This document shows positions 27,810-37,061 of a DNA stretch of 64,000 nt, piece after piece. Source of the stretch: Moanibacter sp964542645. Its GTDB lineage: Bacteria; Verrucomicrobiota; Verrucomicrobiia; Opitutales; UBA2987. Both the position numbers and the translations under genes were made by a program. The first letter of the stretch is position 1. Each line of letters opens with the position of its first letter. Below the pieces are notes generated by a model that saw only the letters and a program-made list of their open reading frames with translations, was not told the origin of the DNA and ran no database searches. The stretch spans positions 496,001-560,000 of the forward strand of contig CAZIUG010000015.1 of the NCBI GenBank assembly GCA_964542645.1, written 5' to 3'.

Positions 27810-28148
27810 ATGAGCAGTAATACAGTCGAAATAACTGAAGCCAATTTTGAAGAGCAGGTTGGGAATTCTAAGATTCCGGTTCTAGTCGATTTCTGGGCAG
27901 AATGGTGTGGTCCTTGTAAAATGATTGCACCGGTTCTTGAGGAAGTAGCACAAGAAAGATCGGAATTGGTTAAAATAGGGAAAGTTAACGTAGATCATAG
28001 CACTACTCTAGCCAGCCGCTTTGGAATTCAAGCTATACCCACTATGTTGATTTTCAACAGTGGTGAGGTCAAAGAGCAGATTGTTGGTTTTACTAGTAAA
28101 GAAGCGATTCTAGAAAAAATCGACCAAGCCATTCAGTCGGATTCCTAG
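27810..28148 (+). CDS. trxA: thioredoxin
   Basis: A 112-residue thioredoxin with the active site WCGPCK at residues 32-37, the strand FGIQAIPTMLIF with the cis-Pro in IPT, and the C-terminal GFTSKEAILEKI helix. It reduces protein disulfides in the cytosol. I start at ATG 27810, since the longer TTG start at 27783 only adds nine residues. It lies close to the CDGSH protein and the MocA-like gene on the same strand. It is small and typical, and nothing odd was seen. Confidence 0.92.
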   Translation: MSSNTVEITEANFEEQVGNSKIPVLVDFWAEWCGPCKMIAPVLEEVAQERSELVKIGKVNVDHSTTLASRFGIQAIPTMLIFNSGEVKEQIVGFTSKEAILEKIDQAIQSDS

Positions 28149-28295
28149 GCGCAGGATTTCGGAAATCCAGGCACGGTTGTTTTGGATTGTCGAGAGATGG
28201 TAGTACAAATCGACCAACCATAGATGGGATCTTTACTCGTACGCATTTAACAAACGGTGCAATCCCCGGGATTTCGGTAATAACCGTCGAACTCG

Positions 28296-29006
28296 ATGAA
28301 ACCCGAGCCCAAGTCAGACAAGGAGCATAATAACCATTTAGGGATTGCTATTCTTGCCGCCGGACAGTCAACACGGATGGGCAAACAAAAACTCCTCTTG
28401 CCGTGGTGTAATTCCACGATTCTTGGCCATCTGATCACACTCTACAGAACTCTTCACCCGTCACAAATCACAGCCGTTTACACTGGGGAGGATTCTGCTG
28501 TAAGAAATGAACTCAAACGGAATGCCATTCCCTCACTAAATTGGATTGAGAATCCGAAGATCTCGCCAGAAATGTACAGTTCAGTGCTTTGTGCGATCCG
28601 TTGGAAAGGATGGTCTCATCGGATCACACACATCGCTATTGTCCTTGGCGATCAACCACAGATTAGAAAGGCTACTGTTTTTCAACTCACCCAATTCTCC
28701 AGGAAGAACCCTGAATGTATCTGCCAGCCCCAATATAAGGGAAAACGCTGTCACCCCGTAATTTTGCCCCTGTCAACCGCTCGCTCTATCGCTTCTCGGA
28801 ACTTTATTCACCTAAAGGAAGCCCTTGAAGCCTATAAGCACCTTATTCTCCCATTTCCATCTCAAGACGCAGGTCTGATAAATGATATCGATACTCCAAA
28901 AGACTACTTAGAGATACGAACCCTGCACGACATGGGTAGACAGGATGGCCAGGAAACAGAGATACAGGGAGAACATTGCTCAACAGACAGGAAAAAATCT
29001 TATTAG
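28296..29006 (+). CDS. MocA/MobA-like nucleotidyltransferase family protein
   Basis: A 236-residue NTP transferase of the MobA-like group with the N-terminal signature AAGQSTRMGKQK (residues 21-32) and the conserved LGDQPQI block with its Asp, which binds the metal and nucleotide. The proteins most similar in layout cytidylylate or guanylylate molybdopterin (MocA/MobA), but several related groups use other acceptors. The C-terminal part has NDIDTPKDYLEIRT, a typical end. The 50 residues after about 185 include the NDIDTP signature, supporting a nucleotidyltransferase fold. No molybdenum-cofactor genes are nearby. It is the last plus-strand gene before the convergent rho gene. Confidence 0.75.
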   Translation: MKPEPKSDKEHNNHLGIAILAAGQSTRMGKQKLLLPWCNSTILGHLITLYRTLHPSQITAVYTGEDSAVRNELKRNAIPSLNWIENPKISPEMYSSVLCAIRWKGWSHRITHIAIVLGDQPQIRKATVFQLTQFSRKNPECICQPQYKGKRCHPVILPLSTARSIASRNFIHLKEALEAYKHLILPFPSQDAGLINDIDTPKDYLEIRTLHDMGRQDGQETEIQGEHCSTDRKKSY

Positions 29007-29133
29007 TGACTCTGAAAATAAAGTGTCGGCCATCTCCCGATTCGTAAAGTACTACTCAACAGACCCCCTAAGACTACTTTTCCTCAAGCGAGCTCTAATT
29101 CCCCAAAACCTCGAGAATATGCCCCATTCGTCC

Positions 29134-30819
29134 CTATCGATTCAGTCCCATTAGGAATTCCACATTAGTCTTGGTCTTCTTAACTCGTTGGATGAGCATC
29201 TCCATAGCCTCCGTGGAAGGAACCCCCTTCATTACCCGACGCAACGAATAGATTTTGTTCATCTCATCCAGATGATAGAGAAGCTCCTCCTTTCGCGTGC
29301 CACTTCGTTCCAGATTGATTGCTGGATAAATCCGTTTGTCGACCAAAGCTCGATCCAAATGCAGCTCCATATTCCCGGTTCCTTTGAATTCCTCAAATAT
29401 CACTTCGTCCATTCGACTGCCGGTCTCAATCAAGGCGGTTCCGATAATGGTCAAACTCCCTCCTCCTTCGATATTGCGAGCCGAGCCAAAAAATCTTTTT
29501 GGCTTTTGAAGTGCACTCGCTTCCACTCCTCCGGAGAGAATTTTGCCACTACTGGGACGAAGAGTATTGTAAGCTCTCGCCAGCCGGGTAATAGAATCGA
29601 GCAGAACAACGACATCTCGCGAGTCTTCCACCATTCTTCGGGATTTTTCGATCACCATCTCTGCAGCATGCACGTGGCTCTCGGCCGATTGATCGAAAGT
29701 CGAGCTCACAACCTCGCCTACAACCTGCCGCTGAAAATCTGTGACCTCCTCCGGCCGCTCATCGACGAGTAGGACGATAAGGTGAACATCCGGTTTGTTC
29801 AATGCGATGGCATTCGCAATACATTGAAGGAGCACTGTTTTCCCAGTCCTCGGTGGTGCAACGATAAGCCCTCTTTGCCCCAAACCGATCGGAGTCAGTA
29901 AATCAATAATACGCATCGAGAGGTTGTCCCAACCTACATCGGAATTACTCTCCAAAAGAATGCGCTCAAGCGGATAATAGGGGATCAGGTCCTCAAACGG
30001 CTCCACCCCCTGATTTTTCGCCATCGCATCATCCATAACCGAGATTAACTTGATGGCGAAGGGGCAGCTCTCCCCTTCTCGATGGGGATGCACTTGGGTA
30101 TCGAGGATCTGTCCTCTCTTCAGCCCATACTGCTTAATTAATGCAGATGACACAAAGGCACTATAGGGCCGTATACGATAGTTATCATTTTCAAAGACAA
30201 TCAACCCAAACCCCTGATCTGTGATCTCTAATACACCTTTCATCACAATTGGTACTCGGCGCTCGAACCCTGTTCGAATCACCTCATCGATCAGCATGTT
30301 CCGATTTGGCACTCCGTTTATCGAAACTCCAAGTGCCTTAGCCTCCTCTGCTAATTCAATAAGAGGCATGGTCAAAAGTGGAGTCAGCAGAAGTGGACTC
30401 CCCCCGGTGGAATGCTCCTGGGCCAGGATCTCCATCTCTTCCAGGTTGCTTAGGAAGTCATATACGGTCAGATTGCCAATATTTGTTCCAATCCCGTTTC
30501 CACTTTCCTGAAGTCCGCGCTGCGAACGTCCACGTGGCTTCCTTTTTGGCTTCCTTCTTGGCATCAACGACCGATTATTAGACGATCTCTGTTCTCCTGA
30601 CTGCCCACGTGCTCCTCTTCTGTTTCCCTCATTCGTATTTCTACGACCCTTCGTAATTTCTAAATCCGAATTCCCACCTGGCCTTCTATGGTTTCCGCGT
30701 TCTCCTTTCTGATCACTTATAAAGGGCTCCTCGGAAGGAGTATTGGTTGAGATCACATCCGGTGCAGGATCGGATTCGAGGACAACTTTCTCTTCGTTGC
30801 TTTCTTCGTTATTCGACAT
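29134..30819 (-). CDS. rho: transcription termination factor Rho with extended N-terminus
   Basis: Rho helicase of about 561 residues. The ATPase core has the P-loop APPRTGKTV, the LLVDERPEEVTDFQRQV and RLARAYNT blocks and the C-terminal LMGLNR end. An OB-fold RNA-binding domain (about 170-260, including RPYSAFVSSALIKQYGLKRGQ) precedes it. The N-terminal 110 residues before the standard start of Rho are rich in Arg, Gly, Asn and Lys and low in complexity. Such insertions are known in Bacteroidota, Planctomycetes and Verrucomicrobiota. I use ATG 30819; a longer GTG start at 30849 is possible. It is the last gene of the minus-strand block with coaE. Confidence 0.95.
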   Translation of the reverse strand: MSNNEESNEEKVVLESDPAPDVISTNTPSEEPFISDQKGERGNHRRPGGNSDLEITKGRRNTNEGNRRGARGQSGEQRSSNNRSLMPRRKPKRKPRGRSQRGLQESGNGIGTNIGNLTVYDFLSNLEEMEILAQEHSTGGSPLLLTPLLTMPLIELAEEAKALGVSINGVPNRNMLIDEVIRTGFERRVPIVMKGVLEITDQGFGLIVFENDNYRIRPYSAFVSSALIKQYGLKRGQILDTQVHPHREGESCPFAIKLISVMDDAMAKNQGVEPFEDLIPYYPLERILLESNSDVGWDNLSMRIIDLLTPIGLGQRGLIVAPPRTGKTVLLQCIANAIALNKPDVHLIVLLVDERPEEVTDFQRQVVGEVVSSTFDQSAESHVHAAEMVIEKSRRMVEDSRDVVVLLDSITRLARAYNTLRPSSGKILSGGVEASALQKPKRFFGSARNIEGGGSLTIIGTALIETGSRMDEVIFEEFKGTGNMELHLDRALVDKRIYPAINLERSGTRKEELLYHLDEMNKIYSLRRVMKGVPSTEAMEMLIQRVKKTKTNVEFLMGLNR

Positions 30820-30898
30820 AGTAACGTTGCGGTAGGCATATCCTACCACACTCTTTTGAGAATCTCCTTTTAATGGATTCGCCCAAGTTTGGGATTAC

Positions 30899-31480
30899 TC
30901 AATAAAGGAGAAATTTTGCCTTCAGTACTGAGACTTGCTCTAGTAAAAATTTAACTGGTCCATTATTGGACAATACGAAATCAGCACGATTGAGTTTCTC
31001 TCTCAAGGGCAACTGTCGATTGATCCGCAGCTTTACCTGCTCATCGGAGAACCCTTTAGCCCTCAATCTTGCCAACTGCAAAGACTGGCTTGCCGATACA
31101 CAAACGGTAAAATCAAATAGTTTTTCAAGGTTTTTTTCGAACAAAAGAGGGATCTCTACAACCCAAAGAGCCCTGGGCATTGCCCGAACATTTAATTCCC
31201 AGTGCTTCCTAACTAAGGGATGGAGGAGGGTCTCTAACCAAACAAGATCCTCCGCACTAGAGAATACAATACTAGCAAGGGACTTCCTGTCAACCTTTCC
31301 CCGTCTTCCGAAGATTCTTTCCCCAAACCGATCTCTAAGAGCACTCCTTACCAATTTGTCCCCGTCAAGCAACTTCTTCACAACAGCATCGGAATCCACC
31401 GTTTTCGCTCCTGCGGACTCAAAGCCTGCAAGTGCGGTCGACTTTCCACATCCAATGCCACCTGTTAGACCGATAACCAT
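30899..31480 (-). CDS. coaE: dephospho-CoA kinase
   Basis: A 193-residue kinase for the last step of coenzyme A synthesis. The P-loop is GLTGGIGCGKS at the start, followed by DSDAVVKKLL (metal and substrate Asp pair) and the lid region with LRAKGFSDEQVKLRINRQLPLREKL, where Arg residues contact ATP. VWVVEIPLLFEKNLEKLFD is the core strand pair. I use ATG 31480; the TTG start at 31486 adds two residues. It is about 80 bases upstream of rho on the same strand. CoaB is 26 kb away, so CoA genes are dispersed. No anomalies were seen. Confidence 0.93.
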   Translation of the reverse strand: MVIGLTGGIGCGKSTALAGFESAGAKTVDSDAVVKKLLDGDKLVRSALRDRFGERIFGRRGKVDRKSLASIVFSSAEDLVWLETLLHPLVRKHWELNVRAMPRALWVVEIPLLFEKNLEKLFDFTVCVSASQSLQLARLRAKGFSDEQVKLRINRQLPLREKLNRADFVLSNNGPVKFLLEQVSVLKAKFLLY

Positions 31481-31707
31481 TTTCAAATGTTAGAAAATGG
31501 TTTCATCACAGGCCAATTTAATGTGGAAGAGTTGTATTGTATAGTGATACCCCATCAAAGGTATGATCCATATAGCAGACCTGAATTCAGAACTTCCAAC
31601 TTGGAGCTGGTTTCAGAAACCGAAATTCTCTTTTCGAGCTGCTATACAAACACACCGTACATCCGGTCAACCTTGCACCCGAGATTGCGATCTCGGAAAT
31701 CAGCCTA

Positions 31708-32604
31708 CTACTTTGCGATCAGCGGATCCCCTATGTTCATCAATGGAAGCGGCATCGGACTCTCACCATCAAGAAAATATAACTTTGTCGAGGGATCCTC
31801 GCTAATTTCCTTCAGAGCCTCAAGAGCTTGAAGCTGCAAATAGGCGGGATTAGAAGCGATCGCTTCATTAATTTTGTTAATCTCATAGGCTTGAGCATCT
31901 GCCAGAACCCGCCTTTGCTCTGCTTCTTCCTCAGCTGCTGCTCGCGAAGCCTCGGCCGCAACGACCTTTTGATTCATTTCGATTCTCACTCGTTCCAACT
32001 CTGCCTTCTGCTTCTCTACATCCTGTTCACGTGTTTTCTTCGCTTCGATTCCCCTTGTTATTGCAACCGGTAAATTGATATCACGAATCAGTACCGCTTG
32101 GACCTCAATACCCTTCTCTTTTAGATAGTCCTGAAGGGCCACTTCCAGAGATGATTGTAATTGTTCTTGGGTATCCTCTAGAAAGAAGTCTTCAGCACGC
32201 TTGATCGATTTCCCCTGCTCGCGAAGCAAAGAGCGAAGTGTGGGTAGCAAGTGAACTGACACCGCCTCTCCAATTGAACCAGTTTCCTTGAGAATACTTG
32301 GGGCCATCGAACCAATGATCCTGTACTGTACACTGGCGTCAATTCTTGTCTGAAGCTGATCCTGGGAAGGAACGCTCGCAGTCTCCTTTAGTGTCTTTTG
32401 ACGAGTGTCAAAAAAGGTCCACTTATAGAGAGGGTTAACTGGGACATGGAGACCTTCCTCGTAGGGCCTCGCCTGGACTTCTCCAAACAATGCGGCCACT
32501 CCTACGTGGCCCGCTTCCACAGTTACAATCAGTCTCGAACCGATCAGGAGGATAATACCAACAATGATTACGGTTCCAATTAGAGGCCATGAGGTAATAT
32601 TCAT
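31708..32604 (-). CDS. SPFH/prohibitin-like membrane protein
   Basis: A 298-residue protein with an N-terminal membrane helix (about 7-27) and an SPFH/Band 7 domain (about 28-210), similar to the prohibitin/HflC group that makes ring assemblies in the inner membrane. The domain starts VEAGHVGVAALFGEVQARPYEEGLHV. A coiled coil follows (about 210-260, RVRIEMNQKVVAAEASRAAAEEEAEQRR). It has AGGAAA two bases before ATG 32604. It sits between LhgO and coaE on the same strand, with about 50 bases to LhgO. Its usual partners (NfeD or FtsH) are not visible. Function in membrane protein quality control is an inference from the family. Confidence 0.85.
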   Translation of the reverse strand: MNITSWPLIGTVIIVGIILLIGSRLIVTVEAGHVGVAALFGEVQARPYEEGLHVPVNPLYKWTFFDTRQKTLKETASVPSQDQLQTRIDASVQYRIIGSMAPSILKETGSIGEAVSVHLLPTLRSLLREQGKSIKRAEDFFLEDTQEQLQSSLEVALQDYLKEKGIEVQAVLIRDINLPVAITRGIEAKKTREQDVEKQKAELERVRIEMNQKVVAAEASRAAAEEEAEQRRVLADAQAYEINKINEAIASNPAYLQLQALEALKEISEDPSTKLYFLDGESPMPLPLMNIGDPLIAK

Positions 32605-32651
32605 TTTCCTACTATCCTTTCTGTGCGCGCTGCACTTTAGAGTTATAACAA

Positions 32652-33848
32652 TCAGTCTGTCGGTGCAGCTAGCCTGTCTACGATTAATTTCCCGATATTA
32701 AGTGATGCTGTAGCAGCTGGGGAAGGTGCGTTGCAAACATTAAGCACTTGTTTATTTCCTTGAATAAAAAAATCATCAACCAATTCACCATCAGGTGCAA
32801 GCGCCTGAGCCCGAATTCCGCTTGGTGCTGGATAGATCTGATCCGCACTGATATTCGGTACCAGCCGCTGTAGAGCTTTCACAAAGGCTTTTTTGCTCAG
32901 AGAACGGTGAATTTCACCTAACGCGGTCCGCCAGTACCGTGTAGCTACTTTCCAAAATGCGGGATAGCTCAGAGTTTCGAAAAGATCCAAGGCATTAAAG
33001 TCTGTTTTCTTGTAACCCTCACGTGCAAAAGCAAGGACAGCGTTTGGCCCACATTCAACGGCTCCGTCGATCATTCGGGTAAAGTGAACGCCCAAGAAAG
33101 GGAATCGCGGATCAGGTACCGGGTAGATTAAATTCCTGCATAGATGGTATGCTTCCTTCCTCAGTTTAAAGTACTCTCCCCTAAACGGGACAATCTTCAC
33201 TTTCGCGTTTTCACTCATAGATGTAACTCGGTCCGAATGAAGGCCAGCACAATTTACTACGAATTTCGAAGCAAATTCACCCCTCGTCGTTTCCACAATG
33301 ATCTCATCTAAAGTTCGCTTCAATCCAATCACCCGGGTGTTTTTACGAATTTCTCCTTCATTAGCAAGAATTCGCCCACCAAGGCGTTCGCAAACTTCAA
33401 CAAAGTCAATAATTCCTGCCTCCGGCACATGGATTGCTTTAATTCCCGCAGCATAAGGCTCGATTTCTCTCAATCTCTCTGGCCCAATTAGTTCACACCT
33501 CACCCCGTTAGCCTGACCCCTCTCGTAGATCCCATCTAACCTTCCCAGCTCACTATCGTCAACCGCTACGATAACCTTTCCGCAGATTTCAAAAGAGATA
33601 CCCTCATTGCGGCAGAATTCTTCCATTGCCAACTTCCCATATCGACAGTTTTCTGCCTTGAGCGAACCGGGCCGATAGTAGATTCCGGAGTGGAGAACTC
33701 CTGAATTATGGCCCGTCTGATGTCGAGCCAACTCTCCTTCTTTCTCCAATATAATGATCTTCTTACCCGGATACCGCCTCTGGAAATTGTGTCCTGTCGC
33801 CAGCCCCACAATTCCACCGCCAACGATGATTAGTTCAGCTCTTTCCAT
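32652..33848 (-). CDS. lhgO: L-2-hydroxyglutarate oxidase/dehydrogenase
   Basis: A 398-residue FAD-dependent oxidoreductase that oxidises L-2-hydroxyglutarate to 2-oxoglutarate, passing electrons to the respiratory chain. The FAD Rossmann motif GGGIVG (residues 7-12) is near the start, followed by EKEGELARHQTGHNSGVLHSGIYYRPGSLKA, the LhgO/YgaF signature. The central HSDR-containing strand and the C-terminal PSPAATASLNIG end are also typical. ATG 33848 is used, since the TTG at 33857 only adds three residues. It is between the PLP enzyme and the SPFH gene on one strand. Association with 2-oxoglutarate-dependent oxygenases in this genome is an inference only. Confidence 0.9.
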   Translation of the reverse strand: MERAELIIVGGGIVGLATGHNFQRRYPGKKIIILEKEGELARHQTGHNSGVLHSGIYYRPGSLKAENCRYGKLAMEEFCRNEGISFEICGKVIVAVDDSELGRLDGIYERGQANGVRCELIGPERLREIEPYAAGIKAIHVPEAGIIDFVEVCERLGGRILANEGEIRKNTRVIGLKRTLDEIIVETTRGEFASKFVVNCAGLHSDRVTSMSENAKVKIVPFRGEYFKLRKEAYHLCRNLIYPVPDPRFPFLGVHFTRMIDGAVECGPNAVLAFAREGYKKTDFNALDLFETLSYPAFWKVATRYWRTALGEIHRSLSKKAFVKALQRLVPNISADQIYPAPSGIRAQALAPDGELVDDFFIQGNKQVLNVCNAPSPAATASLNIGKLIVDRLAAPTD

Positions 33849-33924
33849 TCTTTTCAATAGTTTACTTACTCAGACCACCAGAGGTTGTGTAGCCGCTGGC
33901 CACACCTCTCCCTATATCACCTCA

Positions 33925-34920
33925 CTATATTTCTCCCGCATAACCAAACAAGGCGGTAGTCCCTCCAGTATGCCAGAACAACACCGTTTCATCCGATGAA
34001 ATGTACCTTTTGCGTATCAGATCAATCATCCCTCCAAATGCTCTTCCCGTATAAACCGGATCGAGCAGCAAGCCTTCCGTTCCAGCGCAAAGCCGGATCG
34101 CTTCCCTTTCCATGTCACCCACCACTCCATAACCGCCTCCAAGATAATCGTAAATCAGTTCATAGTCCGTCGGACCAAATTGCTCCTTGCTTCCAATTAG
34201 CTTCGATGCCTCATTGGAGATCTCTGCCAACTCTTTTTGATAAGGAAGGTCATCCAACTTCTCTTGGTCCACGCTGATGCCCAAAACCTGACCGGAGAAT
34301 CCCGCAATCCGAGCACCCAGGACCATTCCGGCCTGAGTGCCACCAGAACTGGACCCAAATACAATCCGATCGACCTGCTCACCTAATTGCTTAAGCTGCC
34401 CTTGCAATTCAACCATTGCCCGGACATATCCCAATGCACCCACACCATTCGATCCTCCGATCGGAATCACATACGGCCGTCGTCCTTGCTTTTTTAGATC
34501 CGCCGCAACCTCATCCATTTTTACATTTCGATTCTCCTTTTCCGTAAAGTGCGCCCGAGCACCCAAAAGCCGATCTAAGAGAAGGTTCCCATTCCATACT
34601 TCGGGTTCTTTCCCACCCAAAATCAAGTCACAATTTAATCCTTTAAGTGCAGCCACAGCCGCTGTCTGCCGACAGTGATTAGATTGAGGAGCACCTGCAG
34701 TCACTAGCGTATCAGAACCCTTCGAAATCGCATCCGCTACCAGATATTCAAGTTTCCGGACTTTATTTCCTCCAGTCGCTAAACCCGTCTGATCGTCGCG
34801 CTTAACTAAAATTCTTGGTCCCAAGAGAGATCTACTTAAGCGTGGCAGCTCGTGAACTGGTGTTGGCAACTGTGCAACCCAAATTCTCGGAATATTATCG
34901 AAGTCATTAGGGAGCGACAT
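33925..34920 (-). CDS. D-cysteine desulfhydrase/ACC deaminase family PLP enzyme
   Basis: A 331-residue PLP-dependent fold II enzyme. The cofactor Lys is Lys53 in the GGNKVRKLEY motif; TAGAPQSNHCRQTAAVAA and GSSSGGTQAGMVLGA are the other family marks, the second binding the PLP phosphate. DcyD and 1-aminocyclopropane-1-carboxylate deaminase are homologous and hard to tell apart from sequence; the length and the order of motifs favour D-cysteine desulfhydrase. It is the first gene of a minus-strand block (this gene, lhgO, SPFH, coaE, rho), although the gap to lhgO is about 75 bases. The ATG at 34920 is clear. Confidence 0.85.
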   Translation of the reverse strand: MSLPNDFDNIPRIWVAQLPTPVHELPRLSRSLLGPRILVKRDDQTGLATGGNKVRKLEYLVADAISKGSDTLVTAGAPQSNHCRQTAAVAALKGLNCDLILGGKEPEVWNGNLLLDRLLGARAHFTEKENRNVKMDEVAADLKKQGRRPYVIPIGGSNGVGALGYVRAMVELQGQLKQLGEQVDRIVFGSSSGGTQAGMVLGARIAGFSGQVLGISVDQEKLDDLPYQKELAEISNEASKLIGSKEQFGPTDYELIYDYLGGGYGVVGDMEREAIRLCAGTEGLLLDPVYTGRAFGGMIDLIRKRYISSDETVLFWHTGGTTALFGYAGEI

Positions 34921-35355
34921 GATTTTTCGCTTTCTTTGCTTTTTCCTCTTTCCACTTCATCCCGTAGTCCACAAATTTCCTAAGCCAGTATTTCTTGCTA
35001 AACCCTAATAAAATTAAAGTAGAGGATGCGGAAAATCTAGACAAACACAATTCTGTACATTTCCATCCAGATCCGACAATCATGTATAACCTCTTTTTGG
35101 ACTTTCCGCCTATTAAGTTAAAATACGTCTGGTTTCCCCTGTATCAAACGACTTTTACCAACCTTTGTTAATGAACCTTCACTAAAAGAATGAAAAATCG
35201 TTCGGAAACAACTTCCCTTTAAGTCTAAATACAAGATTGACACCGAAGAAATCACCATTTTTCCATCACCAAATTAAAGAAATTCCTTCACCTAATCCAT
35301 TCTTTGACAAATAGACTAAATCTTTTTCGACTAACCACGCAAAAACAGAAACGCA
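34921..35355. other. divergent intergenic region
   Basis: A 435-base AT-rich gap before the Gld-like operon. TTGACA occurs at 35304-35309 about 47 bases before the ABC start, but no convincing -10 lies at the right spacing. No gene or repeat was seen. Confidence 0.4.
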
Positions 35356-36282
35356 GTGATTGAATCAGATCATTTGGTAAAAGATTTCGGGCTGATACGT
35401 GCAGTCGATGATGTTACGTTCAGCGTTAAAAAGGGAGACGTTCTGGGTTTCCTTGGACCTAACGGCGCCGGGAAGTCCACCACCATGAAAATGATCACAG
35501 GCTTTCTTCCACCTACTTCCGGCACCGCTAGAGTGGGAGGATTTGATATACACGAAGATCCAATTTCGGCTAAGAGACTGTTCGGTTATCTTCCTGAAAA
35601 CGGACCTGTTTATCAAGAGATGACTGTCTTGGAATTCCTCGGATTCATTGCCGAGCTTCGAGGATACCGCGCATCAACTAAAAAAGCCCGCCAAATCGAT
35701 CGAGTCATCGAGATCTGCCACCTTGAAGAGGTGAGAAATCAGGCGATCGAAACACTTAGCAAGGGCTTTCGTCAGCGGGTCGGGCTGGCCCAGGCAGTTA
35801 TTCACGACCCTCCCTATCTTATTATGGATGAACCAACCGATGGTCTCGCCCCAAACCAAAAACAAGAAGTTAGACGATTAATTGCATCGATGGCGGAGGA
35901 GAAGGCGATCATCTTATCCACTCATATACTTGAGGAAGTCCAGGCAATGTGTAATCGCGTCGTCATCATTACCCGGGGTGCAATTATCGTGGATGAAAAA
36001 CCAGAGGAATTTCGTCAGCGCCATCCAAGGTACAACGCCATTCAACTGAACATCGCAGAAGGCCAATCATCTATAGAAATCAGAAAGGAACTGGGTGAAC
36101 TTCCGGAAATTGAGGAGGTACACGAAAAAAATGGAGCCCTCCTCTTAGTACCAGCTGATGGCAGGTCAATAGATTCCCTCGTTCTCCGAATGGCGCAGGA
36201 AAAGAATTGGGAACTTAAAAATATCGAAAAACCCCCCATCCGCCTTGAAGAGGTATTTTGGAATCTAACACACAGTACCTGA
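35356..36282 (+). CDS. ABC transporter ATP-binding protein (GldA-like)
   Basis: A 308-residue ATPase, first gene of a four-gene operon. Walker A is GPNGAGKST (residues 34-42), the signature region LSKGFRQRVGLAQAV (a variant of LSGGQ) precedes Walker B YLIMDEPTDGL, and the D-loop and H-loop ILSTHIL follow. A 90-residue C-terminal domain (about 220-308) is longer than in minimal ABC subunits, as in GldA and NatA relatives. It starts at GTG 35356. The next gene begins 39 bases later. GldA supports gliding in Bacteroidota, but homologues in Verrucomicrobiota have no shown role in motility. The substrate is unknown. Confidence 0.9.
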   Translation: MIESDHLVKDFGLIRAVDDVTFSVKKGDVLGFLGPNGAGKSTTMKMITGFLPPTSGTARVGGFDIHEDPISAKRLFGYLPENGPVYQEMTVLEFLGFIAELRGYRASTKKARQIDRVIEICHLEEVRNQAIETLSKGFRQRVGLAQAVIHDPPYLIMDEPTDGLAPNQKQEVRRLIASMAEEKAIILSTHILEEVQAMCNRVVIITRGAIIVDEKPEEFRQRHPRYNAIQLNIAEGQSSIEIRKELGELPEIEEVHEKNGALLLVPADGRSIDSLVLRMAQEKNWELKNIEKPPIRLEEVFWNLTHST

Positions 36283-36321
36283 ATTTGTCTCTGCCTTAAA
36301 CACAAATTATAGTAAGAGCAA

Positions 36322-37047
36322 ATGCGTATCGTATTCACGGTCCTAAAACGAGAATTCCTGGGCTATTTTCGGTCACCCGTAGCCTATGTCTTTCTTATTG
36401 TCTTTCTCATCGCATCCATTGGCCTTTCCTGGTTCGTGGGGAATTTTTTTGAAACTAATAGTGCCAGCCTACTTAGTTATTTCTATATTCAACCATGGAT
36501 CTTTCTTTTTCTGATCCCAGCCGTTGGCATGCGTCTCTGGGCGGAAGAGAAACGTTCCGGAACCTGGGAACTGCTCTTTACTCTCCCCTTGTCTGTTACT
36601 CAGGCCGTATTTGGTAAGTTCCTCGCTGGCTGGGCCTTCATCAGTCTCGCGGTCGTCCTCAGCTTTACTATGCCTCTGACCGTAGGCTATCTTGGCGACC
36701 CAGATTGGGGCCCAATTTTTACCGGCTATTTCGGTACTATCTTAATGGCGGGTAGTTATCTCAGCATCTGCTCACTAACTTCTGCTCTAACTAAAAATCA
36801 GGTTATCAGCTTTGTTCTAAGCGTAATCACTTGCCTCATCCTGGTTTTCCTTGGTTGGAGCGTTTTTAATGACTTGATGCTGGCAGCGAGATTTCCTGTT
36901 TGGCTTGTAGACAGCTTTTCTAGTTTCAGTTTTCTGACTCATTTTGAACCAATGGTGAAAGGACTGGTTACGGTGCGTGATACCATATTTTTCCTTTCCG
37001 TTATGGGTTTTTCCCTTTTCGTAAATGTGCTCGTACTAGAACGTTGA
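36322..37047 (+). CDS. ABC-2 type permease (GldF-like)
   Basis: The membrane partner of the ATPase above, 241 residues with six predicted helices. The start RIVFTVLKREFLGYFRSPVAYVF is characteristic of GldF-like ABC-2 permeases and the loop WAEEKRSGTWELLFTLPLS is the conserved coupling region. Hydrophobic segments run to the C-terminus (about residue 240). The gene has AAGAG before ATG 36322. It is followed after 14 bases by the GldG-like gene. The topology fits an exporter half that would work as a dimer or with GldG, whose N- and C-terminal helices flank the membrane. Function is not known outside of Bacteroidota. Confidence 0.88.
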   Translation: MRIVFTVLKREFLGYFRSPVAYVFLIVFLIASIGLSWFVGNFFETNSASLLSYFYIQPWIFLFLIPAVGMRLWAEEKRSGTWELLFTLPLSVTQAVFGKFLAGWAFISLAVVLSFTMPLTVGYLGDPDWGPIFTGYFGTILMAGSYLSICSLTSALTKNQVISFVLSVITCLILVFLGWSVFNDLMLAARFPVWLVDSFSSFSFLTHFEPMVKGLVTVRDTIFFLSVMGFSLFVNVLVLER

Positions 37048-37061
37048 GTTGAACACTTGCT

